From Liquidambar formosana (lineage: Eukaryota > Streptophyta > Magnoliopsida > Saxifragales > Altingiaceae), in NCBI GenBank assembly GCA_039720395.1, contig CM077828.1, forward strand, positions 19,386,717 through 19,450,716: a stretch of DNA of 64,000 nt, in the 5' to 3' direction. The notes beneath the pieces were generated by a model. That model made no database searches and was not told the origin of the DNA. It saw only the letters and a list, made by a program, of their open reading frames with translations. Below are positions 45,083 through 56,500 of this stretch, piece by piece; within the stretch, counting starts at the first letter, position 1, and every line of letters begins with the position of its first letter. The position numbers and the translations under genes were made by a program.

Positions 45083-48000
45083 TTTTTGGTGCTAAATGAT
45101 AAGAACACACCCACGCGAAGTCAAAATCAAAACCTTTGTAAATCCTATACCCTTATTAGGATAGGACATGCCATTAGATCCAATGACTATCGACTAATTT
45201 GAATTTTAATAGAATACTTATTTTCTAAAATAATAAAATGTATTTCTTAATATAATATGTCAATTAAATTTAAAAGATATAAACAAAAATAAATAAAATA
45301 ATTAATTATGGAAACTTGTGAAAAAAGGAAAGAACTGACACATTATGGTATTTGGTGAAAAAAGATTAAGATTCTTTAAAATCTTGTCTATCCCACGGTT
45401 ACAGTTTTAACATTTTGCTACATACCAAAGCAAGTATAGCCGTCGAAAGTGTCTCGAAATCCAACGGTACAGATTGTAGGATGCATGATACTGATGAATC
45501 TTGACTTTCTATGAGGGTTTCAAGTGGGTTTCGCAAAAACTATAAAACCAAGGGAAAAAAATATTGAAAAGTTGTTTGAGATTAGACAAAAAAAAGTGGA
45601 GATAAAAGTTTTGAGAAATAAAGAAAACTGGATAAGCAAAGAGGGAAGGAGACAAATATAAGAGAAAGCATAGATATTTTCAACTTTGGGTAATTAACCA
45701 TCTTGAAGAATTTTGATTAAAACAGTTTTTTTTTTTCGTTTTTTTGTTTTTTTTTTTGGTCAGATGCAGATCAGAAGAATTTGAAGATTCCAGCATGCCA
45801 CATTTTTTTTTTTTTTAAAAACCTTTATTTCCTCGATTTGTCTCTCTTATTGATTTTGACTATTTATAATTTTATACGTCCATTCTTTGGAGAGGAGATG
45901 AATAAGCATAAAGAAATGGAAGAAATATGATAGTCTACTAAGTTTGGGTTGAACATTATATAGTGTGGGCTTTCGATTCACCATATTAAGTTGGAAAGTG
46001 GTGTTTTGGGAAAATTACTTTTTAGTGATCACTTTCTAACTTAATACACAAAAAAGAAATTAGTAGTCATTTTGATGTACGTATATAGTCCATTTTTAGC
46101 TAGTTGACAGATTATATTCTTTTTTTGGCATTAAAATGGAAAATGATCACCAAAAGGTAATTTTTTAAAAAGTTTTCTACACTGCCGTCCACTATTTGAG
46201 CATGTGGTTTGCACACACCAAAAAAAAAAAAAAAAAAAAAGGTGAAAACTTCTTATGTTGACATGTGGCACAACTATAGGTTTCCCATTCCTCTGTTGTA
46301 TATATAGTACTAGCTTCAAAACCTATGCAATGCACAGATTTATTTATAAAAATAAGATTATTAGAAAATTAAAACTTTAACAAAATATCTTATTCTCTAA
46401 AATAGTAAAATGTATTTGTTAATTTAATATGTCAATTAAATTTAAAAGATATACACAAAAATAAATTAAATAGTTAAATCAAAAAAATCTTTGGTGTGAT
46501 GTTAGCGTAATGTCTCACACAAAATTTATGAATACTTCCAAAAATGATAAATTATTTTTTTTAAAAAAAATAATTTAACTGTGGAAACTTGTGAAAAAAT
46601 GAAGGAGGTGACACGCTATGGTATTTGGTGGAAAAAGATTAAGACTCTTTAGAGCCTAATCCATCCTATGATCATGGTTTTGATTTGTTAGTACGTATTC
46701 CAACATGTCATGTTTCGCGTTTTCTTTTTTAATTACCATTGCTTCTATTTGTCTCTCTCTTTTATTATAACTATTTATAATTTTATATGTTCAATTTTTG
46801 GAAAAGAAAATGGTTAGGCATAAAGAAAACGAAGAAATATGGTACAGTCTACTAAGTTTGGGTTAAACATTGTACAGTATAGGTTTTTCGATTTTTCCAC
46901 ATAAAAATAAAGAGATATACGGTGTACATCAAGAGTAAACCTACCAATATTGTGTGAAAAGAGCAATGAAAACCAAAAATAAAAAAAAAAGAGAAATTAC
47001 TTTTTGGCGTTCATTTCCCAACGTAATACCAAACAAAGAAAATTAGTAGTCCTTTTGAAGTTTGGATACAATCAATTTGTATCACGTTGCCAAATAATAT
47101 TTTTTTCTTTGGCATTAAGTTAGAAAGTGATCACTAAAATGTAATTTCTCCAAAAGTCACTAAAGGAGCTATCTTTTTTGGAAAAATTACGTTTTAGTGA
47201 CTCTTTTCGAACTTAATATGAAACAAAGAAAATTAGTAGTTATTTTGACGTAAGTATATAGTTACTTTTTAGCAAGTCGATAGATATTATCCTTTTTTGG
47301 TATTAAGTTAGAAAGTGAACACTAAAATGTAATTTTTGCCTTTTCTCTAACACTGTTTTAGTATGTGATTTGAAATTTTTTTTTTTTTTTTGTTTGAAAC
47401 TATATTATATTGATACATGGCATCAACAAGTTTTGTTTCCTCTGTTCTATATATAGTATTAGCTTTAAAACCTGTGCGATGCACAGATTTATTTATAAAA
47501 ATAAGATTATTAAAAAATTAAAACTTTAACAAAATATTTATTCTCTAAAATAGTAAAATGTATTTGTTAATTTAATATGTTAATTAAATTTTAAAAATAT
47601 AGAAAAAATTAAATTAAATAGTTAAATCAAAAAAATCTTTGGTGCGATGTTAGCGTAATGTATCACCCAAAATTTATGAATAATTCCAGAAATGATAAAT
47701 TTTTTTTAAAAAAAAAAAAAAATTAATCTAACTGTGGAAACTTTTGAAAAAATGAAAAAAGTGAAACGTTATAATATTTGGTGAAAAAAGATTAAGACTC
47801 TTTAGAGCCTAGTCCATCCTATGATCATGGTTTTGATTTGTTAGAACGTATTTCGACTTGTCATGTGTCGTGTTTTCTTTTTTAATTACTGTTGCTTCTA
47901 TTTGTCTCTTTTTCTGATTATTACTATCTATAGTTTTATACATTCACTTTTTGGAAAAGTAAATGAATAGGCATAAAGAAAATGAAGAAATATGGTACAG

Positions 48001-48084
48001 TCTATTAAGTTTGGGTTAAACATTGTACAGTGTAAGTTTTCCGATTCTCCTACATAAAAATAAAGAGATATACAATGTACACCA

Positions 48085-48125
<41 letters not shown>

Positions 48126-48580
48126 AGAAATTACGTTGTGGTGTTCATGGCACAACGTAATACCAAACAAAGAAAAGAGCAGTCCTTTTGAAGTACATAT
48201 ACAGTCAATTTGTATTTAGTTGGCAGATAATATTCTTTCTTTGGCATTAAGTTGGAAAGTAATCACTAAAATGTAATTTCTCCAAAAGTCACTAAAAGTA
48301 GCTTTCTTTCTGGAGACATTATGTTTTAGTGACTCTTTTCCAACTTAATACGAACCAAAGAAAGTTAGTAGTTATTTTGACGTAAGTATATAGTTACTTT
48401 GTAGCAAGTTGACAGACATTATCCTTGTTTGATATTAAGTTGAAAAGTGATCACTAAAATATAATTTTTGCCTTTTCTCTAACAGTGCTTCACTGTTTCA
48501 GCATGTGATTTGAGAAATTTTTTTTTTGAAACTATATTATATTGACACGTGGCATCAACAAGTTTTGTTTCCTCCGTTAT
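44966..48580 (-). mobile_element. Head-to-tail array of about 1.2 kb units with Helitron-like ends
   Basis: Unit borders at 44966, about 46311 and about 47461 start CTAGTTTCAAAACCCGTGCA or close variants. Read on the minus strand this is a short hairpin (CCGTGCATTGCACGG) followed by GTTTTGAAACTAG, like Helitron 3' ends (hairpin then CTRR). Units share TTGGTGAAAAAAGATTAAGA, AAGCATAAAGAAA and GCATTAAGTTAGAAAGTGATCAC. There is no Rep/helicase. The first unit contains a TA repeat plus T-run (45014-45087). The 5' TC end is not clear, so the family is uncertain. Confidence 0.4.
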
Positions 48581-50438
48581 TTCTTTCCTAAAGTTGTAAT
48601 TCTAGTCGAATTAGGTTTTGTAGCCTATATAAAGACTGTTTCTTTTCATTGTAAGGTTAACTTTCATTCAATAAAGAATTTTCTTTCTAAAATTTTATTC
48701 TCTAAGCTCATGGATTCGAGTGTATTACTCTTTTATTCGTAAATTCGAACGATTTTTCAAGAAGCAGGCAATGCCCTACTTCTTCATAAGCTTCCGCTAT
48801 GTCAGTTTTAAAATTCAGGATGGTTTCATGATACTAGCCTATAGTTCAAGGGCTCTAGTGTAATTTACTCTTTTTTATTTTGATAGCTAAGATATCATTG
48901 ATCATTTGTTATATGTTTACATGTAGGTGTTTAGAACTTCGATCGTTTACATACAACTATGAATATGGCATTTGTGAACTTTAAGAACAATAGAGAGAGC
49001 TATGGTTTAATTCATTTATGAGATAGTAAGGGTATACAATAAAAGTACAAGAAAAAGAGAGAATCCGAGAAAAACTCAAATAACCCTTTCATCGAAATAG
49101 ATCCCTCTCTTAAAAAGATGAGTGTCCCGAATTCATAGCTGAACTTCATGAACCAATCCATATAACCTCATGAGATTAGAAACAAACCAATAAGAAGAAC
49201 AGCAATCACTCAAAGGGGTTAGTGAAAGTATCCAAATTTTAATACACAACAAATCTAATAAAACCAGTTGAAATAAATGACCTAAAATTAATTTATGAAT
49301 GTTAAATTGGGAGCAAAATAATAAGGTATCGTAAACTTGAACAATGACCTATATGAGAATCAAATTAAAAACTAAATGATGAACTCTCGAAAAAAAAAAA
49401 ATAGTAATTATAAATGTAGATGTGTAAACAAGGAATTAAAACCTTATTATAAAAAGTAAAATAAATAGAGACTCCATTGAGCCTTTTCAATTTTGGTTTT
49501 CTTTCTCCTTGAATCTAGTACATGGTTGTTTTTCAATTTGGGTGTTTTTTTTTCCTTGAATCTAGTACATGGTTGTCTTTTTCAGTCTATCATGACTCAT
49601 AGAACTTTATCTTCAACTTCAATAATCTTTTGGGCAACACTCTACCTTGTTTCTCAATCAGTCTCATTATTCTTATACAAGTATTCTAAAATTGGCTTTA
49701 AGCCAATTGAATGAGGGTAAAACCTGAATTTGGACCTGAGATGGGTGAGGGAGCAGGACAGATTTAAAATAAATGTAAGGACTAACCACCCATTACTTCA
49801 GCAAGTTTTATACGTACCAGTTCAAAATCCATTTTGTTCTAGGCCTCCCAAATCAAATGAATCACCAGGACTTCACATAGCAAATGAGCTCTGCCAATGA
49901 GTGATTTAGTTGCCGGCCCGAAATATTTTGATCAAACCATGCGAGAAGAATTAACTCTTCTTGCTTGTCTAATATCTATAAAGTGAATCTCTTCAACTTC
50001 ATTGTTAGGTCACCAATTTCAATTACAGAATAATTAATTAGTTTACCAACTAGATGATCTTACCATTCTGTTTTTGTAAGGTCTTATACATTACCATTTA
50101 GGCTTCTTTGGAATATGCTCATGTTAAAGAGGTTTTATATAAATTACTCGGAGTCTTTGGTTTCAAATCCTCTAAAATCTCATTTGGTTCTTGAAAGAAC
50201 GAGAGAAAACAAAATAAAATGCTCTAAGAAGGCTTGCTTTCTCAAAACATTTTTTCTTTTTTACAAATTTTTTTTTATATTAAAAATCTTTATTGATTAT
50301 TGATCAGCATACATGTTTCATAGATGGAGACATGGAGTCACGAGATAATGGGAAACTCTTACACAACTACAATACAAAATACTAACAATAATAATAATAA
50401 TAATAAAGCAAGAATATATCATATTCTTAATTATTACC
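48581..50438. other. Intergenic; contains third copy of the 43.4-44.2 kb block
   Basis: 48830-49570 matches 43450-44200. It is preceded by AAAATTCAGGATGGTTTC, which is followed by a different block at 42833, so an internal deletion joined at GTTTC is likely. From about 50290 the sequence is the 3' flank of WAKL-C. No gene is seen. Confidence 0.6.
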
Positions 50439-51672
50439 CTACTCAGACAATAGTGGATGTAAATCTGATGGGCTGGCTCCGGTGAAGCCTAAAGATGAAC
50501 TTGTTGAAGTGAAAGCACCATCCAACGGCCCTGTTAATTCGATAATGTATTCACCCTTCTGGAAATTTTGTTGAGCAATCAAAGGCAAATGAGATCTGAC
50601 AATGCCTTCACCCTGTTCGACATTTTGTTGAGCAATCGACATCCTAATTCCTTCCAACTCCATTGTTACTTCTTTCATTGTAGGCCTTTTCTTTCCGCTC
50701 AAGTTTAAGCATCGTTTTGCAAGGTTAGCAACAGCTATGATCTCCTCTTTTCTACCCTCCTTCATAACTCGGGCGTCAATAATATCAAATAGACGGTTTC
50801 CTCTAATGACAAAATAAAATGTGTTGCTAGGCTTCTCTCTTCTTGTAATCTTATTGATGAAATTGGCTTTTGTCCTGTTAGAAGTTCAGCAAGAACAACT
50901 CCAAAGCTGTAAACATCGCTTTTTTCTGTGAATTGACTTGATTGAAAATACTCAGGATCTAAGTAGCCAAAGGTGCCATGGACAAGGGTAGTTAAGTGAG
51001 TTTGTTCGATAGCAATGGATCTTGAAGTCCCAAAATCTGACACTTTTGCTTTATATTTATCATCTAAAAGTATATTTGTGGACTTAATGTCTCTATGATA
51101 TATGGGCATGGAAGATGCCGAGTGTAGATAAGCAACCACTCCCGCAACCTCTATAGCAATTTGTAAGCGCCTTTCCCATGAAAGTGGAAAATCCTCGTTT
51201 TGATCATGGATAAGCTCAAAAAGAGTTCCATTGGAGATAAACTCATAAACTAATAGAGGAACTTCTGTCTCCAAGCAACACCCTAATAGCTTAACGACAT
51301 TCCTATGGTTAATTTGTGAAAGAATCACAACCTCATTAATGAATTGCTCTAATTGGTTTTCATCAACTAGCTTCGACTTTTTAATTGCGACAATTCTTCC
51401 ATCAGTTAACATTCCTTTGTAAACTGTTCCTTGACCTCCTTGACCGAGAATGCGATTCTTGTTAAAATTGTCAGTTGCTTTTTCCAACTCCTTGGAAGTG
51501 AAAACTTTGTCGACAACACCTTCATCAGACTTTATTTGCTGTTGTAACAACAAACCACCATTTCTTTTAAAGAACTTGTTTCTGATTCTGGTTTTCCTTA
51601 TTTTCCTTATTACTTTATACAACCAAAAACTACCAAGGAATAGCAATAATGATCCTCCGCTTATGCTGACTC
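50439..51672 (-). pseudogene. WAKL-C: third WAKL kinase exon, one-base frameshift
   Basis: The exon starts after a conserved TTGTGTAG acceptor (51674-51673) and encodes the membrane helix [20 protein letters not shown], glycine loop [36 protein letters not shown] and [16 protein letters not shown], all intact. Near 50800-50807 one base is missing relative to WAKL-B, so the frame ends at 50762. The C-lobe continues in another frame to 50439. No exon 1 or 2 is found upstream before the pararetrovirus at 53.35 kb. It could be a very recent pseudogene or, less likely, a sequencing error in an otherwise functional exon. Confidence 0.8.
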
Positions 51673-52872
51673 CTACACAACCCAAGAACAATTAAAGTCA
51701 CATCAATGTCTATAATTAATGTATGAAGAAAGTTGAAAAAATTAGATCATGACACTATAAAAATGATTGTCTTTCTGGTCACTGTTACTTTCACATACCC
51801 ATTCTCTAATATTTGGTATTGACAGACTGTTGCAAACAGATTCTTTTGTCTGGAAGAGATTAGGGAAATGCTAAGAAGAATGTAACTCAAAATACATAAT
51901 TTGTATAATAAGTGAATTTCTTATGTCTGAAATTGTACTAAAATTAAACAGTTATACTCAATATTGTGTTTGTGTCCGTGTGTTTTTTGTTTTTTTTTTG
52001 TCTCTTTTTTTCTTTTTCTGAAAAATATTAGGAGACTTAAATTTTTACCTAATTTGTTTTCTCAACTGATATAACAGTAGCCACTTTAGCCAATTCTGGA
52101 TGGTTATTTTTCTAATAAAAGTTTTAATTTGTTAGCTAACAGCCACATTATTTGAGCAAACAAATTTGGGCAAATGATTGAGCATGTTTGAAAAATATAC
52201 AAAAAATATGGTTGAATCCCCAAAATGAATTTGGATCTATCAAATAGCATCTATGGGAGCATCTCCAAGAGACTAGTTATCTACTTCCCTTGACTTAAGT
52301 ACATTTAGCTAGTGAATATTCATAAGCTAAACTTCTTTTAATAAAAAATTTGACACCTTCTCTCTTTTTGTGCATCATTCCTACTTTCTTTTTTCACCAA
52401 ATGATTAAAAAAAAATATACTCCCTCTGTTCCTATTTGACTATTCCCTTTGAAAAAACACATTTTTTAGGTAATTCTATTAAATGCTTTCAAATCAACAC
52501 TTAAGTTTTAAAATTCTAATTTTGCCCTCAAGTGTACAAAACATTGGAAAGAGAAAAAATATATTTTTAAGGGTAGTTTAGGAAATCTAACAAAAAAAAA
52601 TGATTGAGTTTTTAAATGTGACAATTATTTTGGAACATCCCACAATGAAAACGAGGCCACTTAAATAAAACGGAGAGAGTATATTATTAATAATAAAAAA
52701 AAATTAAATAACTGAAAAATAACATAACTAGTGTCCTTAGAATATTACTCACTTGATAACTAAGTTAACTAATTTAAAAAATATCATTTTACTAATTAAA
52801 GTAGATAGAAAATAACTAGCATCCTTAGAGGATGAGACCTTAGCATTGAATTGGTGCAATGGTGATATTTCC

Positions 52873-52907
<35 letters not shown>

Positions 52908-53274
52908 GTTGACTTGGACTACCAAAGGTGGGGGACCCAACCCACGATGGGTCCTGCTCATGGTGAGAAGTAGGGATGGCAATATACGCCCCGATTTGAC
53001 CCATTCAACGGAAAAAAGACCGTTTTTATCCTCTAGAATCGGTGAATGCCATTCTTGTATATTTCTCTGTTTTGATTAAACCACTCCTATAATCTGTTTG
53101 TTTGATTCTTACAATCAGTAAGAACACACATTTTACATGTTTATAATATTGTAATGATTATATCTATATAATAGGATAGTTGTTGGAAATGTTTCTTTCC
53201 CGTAGTGTATAATATTGACTCTAGCTTTCTTTCTTTAGTTTTCGTTCATGTGTTTCATGTGTTTCATGTGTTAG

Positions 53275-53308
<34 letters not shown>

Positions 53309-53340
53309 AAATTCCTGAAGTTCCTGTTTCTACTGAGTGT
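51673..53340. other. Former WAKL-C intron 2 and intergenic sequence up to the pararetrovirus
   Basis: 51690-52260 resembles the intron next to exon 3 in copies A and B. A Stowaway-like MITE is at 52420-52679. A-runs lie at about 52876-52905 and 53275-53306. The left junction of the viral sequence lies somewhere between about 52920 and 53350 and I cannot place it exactly. Confidence 0.5.
52420..52679. mobile_element. Stowaway-like MITE
   Basis: Ends CTCCCTCTGTTCCTATTTGA and AATAAAACGGAGAGAG are inverted, flanked by TA (52418-52419 and 52680-52681). 260 bp, no coding capacity. Confidence 0.75.
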
Positions 53341-53350
53341 AGAGTGTTAA

Positions 53351-53362
53351 TGGTATCAGAGC
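53351..53362 (+). other. Pararetroviral primer-binding site
   Basis: TGGTATCAGAGC, the initiator-methionine tRNA complement used by caulimovirids to start minus-strand DNA synthesis. Confidence 0.9.
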
Positions 53363-53594
53363 GTCAGTATTAGGAATTAATAGTTTTTATAGTAGTCTGT
53401 TTGAGCCTGTTATCAGCTTATTTATTCTTGTTTATTTGTTAAGTGTTTTAATTGCTAGTTAGTTATTTTGATTTATCTGCAAACCTTAAGACAACCTTGA
53501 ATAGGGAGTACCGAGGCCTTGACTTTGTTGAAAGGTAGCCAGTTGAGCTTGTGTCCTTTCGTTTGAGTCGGCAACTTTGTAGGAAAACCTAGTC

Positions 53595-56500
53595 ATGGAA
53601 GATTTAGGGTGCGTAGGTAAGAAAAATAATCAAACTAATGATTATAAACATTTAGCACATGTACAAGATAAAGACGCTAATATAGGCAATATTAGCAGAA
53701 CATTAAATTATGTTGTAGATAACTTATCTGGTATGTTTAGTAAATTAGTAAATATTGAGAAAAATCAAGAAAAAATATATGATAAAGTTAATATGTTAAG
53801 TGAAATCCAGAATATAGATCTAAAGGATGAAACAAAAAGTTTAATCCAAAGTCTAGAAAATAATCTGAAAAACAATTCAGATAATGTATTAGTACTAAAA
53901 GAAAGTACTAGAGAAGAAATTCCAAGATTATATTTTGGAACAGAAATTATGATGTTTAAAACTGATAAACATCGAAAAGATTTTGAAGCTATTAAAGAAA
54001 TCTTAGAATATTGGAAAACCCGATATATTAAAGAAGAAAATTACGATGAACGTAATAAACTTCTAAAACAAATGCAAGACTTATATTCAGCAAATGAAAA
54101 ATTAATGACTGAATATAATTATGACTTAGCCCTTCAACTAGAAGAGTCAAGTGAATCAGATAAAGAATCTGATATAACTTTCATGCCAAACAGTGTTCAA
54201 GAAGAAAGTTCAGATGACGAGCCAGAACCAGAAGGTAGAAAATTTGGCTTATCATCGAGTGATAACAATACTGGAAGTACAAGCAGTACTTCAGTTGATG
54301 AAGAAATAATCATTGAAAAAGAAAACAATGATGACACAAACAATAATAATGACCCTCAAGACTCTAAAAAAAGAAAAGAGATTGAGACGGATGAGGAGGA
54401 AAAAATCATTCCTAGAGGTCAAAGGTATAATTTTGAATCACCTATATTTGATGTCTATGATGACCTTGATGATGATGACCCAATGCAAATTGAAGATTTA
54501 AAACCTTTAAAAGATGAAGGTTCTACATCAGAACCTGCACCCACAACAAGCATAAGGACTGATTTAAATAAAATCAATGTCACTACTGGAGGAGTTTATC
54601 TCGACTTAAAAAATGTCGAATTTAAAAATTATGATCAAGCTTTAAGAGAATGGGCACAATTAATGTCTATTGTCATTAATACATATAAAAGTAGTTGGTC
54701 TAAAGAAAGATTTTTAGACTACATCTGTGCAACTCTCCAAGGAGATTGCTTAAACTTCCTTAGAAGATGGGAAGCCTCTGATGAAGGTAAACATGAAAAA
54801 GCTAGTTTACTTAATGAATTTAATTCATTTGATAAAATATTAAATGAATTTGCACAAATTCTAAGAAGAGAATTTTGTGGAATTAAATTTGAAGAACAGG
54901 AGGAAATTTACAATGAGTATATGTTAACAAAATGCAGAATATGCAATATTTGTGAATTTAAATCCTTTGCAAAATTTTATCAGGAATATTATCATAAACT
55001 TAACCCACCAAAAACTGAGTTTTGGTTAAGTCAATTTTTCCATAAGTTACCCTCACCATGGGATGAACTTTGTAATGATGGATATAAAGAATTCTTGAGT
55101 AGTTCTAATGGTGGAAAAGACACGTTAGGAGCAAGAATTCAATATGCTGAAAGAATTGTAACTAAACATTGCATAACACAAAAAGCTGTTAAGCAAGTGA
55201 AAAATCAACTTAATGATAAATGTTGTAGCAAAGTAATGCGACAACAATGGAAATTTGGTTGTAAAAAATCAACCCCTTATAAGAAAAAGAGAAAATTTAG
55301 AAAATATAAATTTGTCAAATGGAAAGGTAAAAAACCTAATCCTAATAAAAAATATGTCAGAAAAAGAAAGAATAATAGAAATACTACATTTAGAAGAAAA
55401 TCTAAATGTAAATGTTATATTTGCAATGAAGAAGGTCATATAGCACCACAATGTCCTAAGAAAGGAAAGAGTGGTAAACAGATGATAAAATTTCTAGAAG
55501 AAAAACAATTAGAAATTTTAGTTGGAGAGGAAGTCTCTGACAATGATTCTATAATATATGAGGTTCAATCAGAATCTGAAACTGAAAGTGAAAGTGAAGA
55601 CGAATCAGACATGATTTTCATGATGTCTGAAAGGAACGAAAATAAAGAAATTTTTGAAGCTATTCCAAACGAGGAATTACAACTCATAAAATTAGGAGAT
55701 GTCATAGGTGAAGAAGCATCTATAGACGAATCTAATTTTGAGAAATTTGATAAAATTAAAGAAGTGAAAAAAGAAGAACTTTATCAAATCTCAAAATTTA
55801 ATATTTGGCAAGCTAGATTATTTGAGCAATTTAGTGGAAATACATCTGCTAAAGCTACTGAAGATGAAATGGTGGAAATACCACTATTCGATAAAAATAA
55901 AATTCGAAGGCTTAAACAAAAGCATCCAAAGATTCGATATATTCATATCAGAATAATTCAAATAGAAATTACAGCATTATTTAGAGTAGGATTAGACACT
56001 CCTATTCTAGTAGTAGTCTTGGATAAAAGATTTGAAGATCCTATTAAAGCACTAATAGGTGGAATACAATCAAATCTTGTCTATGGACAAGTTTGGTTTA
56101 AAATAAAACCAAATTATTTTATATCAATAGAAGATCCAAATATTTGTGATACGATAAAAATTCGTATTCAAACTAAAGGAATTGATATGAAAAAGAATAG
56201 TTATAATTTATCAGTTCAATGGAAAGCAATTCATGAACTAACAAATTTTACAAAAACATCAATTAAAGAAATTGATAAGAATATGATCGAATTATTCGAA
56301 CCACGAGTATTCGACACTGAAATCCAACCAAGATTAATAAATTGGAAAGATTTGGAAATACCAAAAAGCTGGTTAATAAAAGAATTTACAGAAAATCCTA
56401 AGCCAAAATTCTTTAAACCAATAGAATTTCAAGCTTCAGGAAATAATCTTTATTTCACTGATAATCGTCGAAATAATATAAAATTATTAGACGATGCATC

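Noticed and set aside
45014..45087. TA repeat plus T-run, and other microsatellites (8710, 16014, 38606)
   Set aside because: Ordinary simple sequence repeats. They were not treated as CRISPR arrays or origins.
53275..53306. A-run just before the pararetroviral primer site, as a possible retroposon tail or left junction
   Set aside because: The position is suggestive, but no target duplication or matching junction was found, so the left border was left open.
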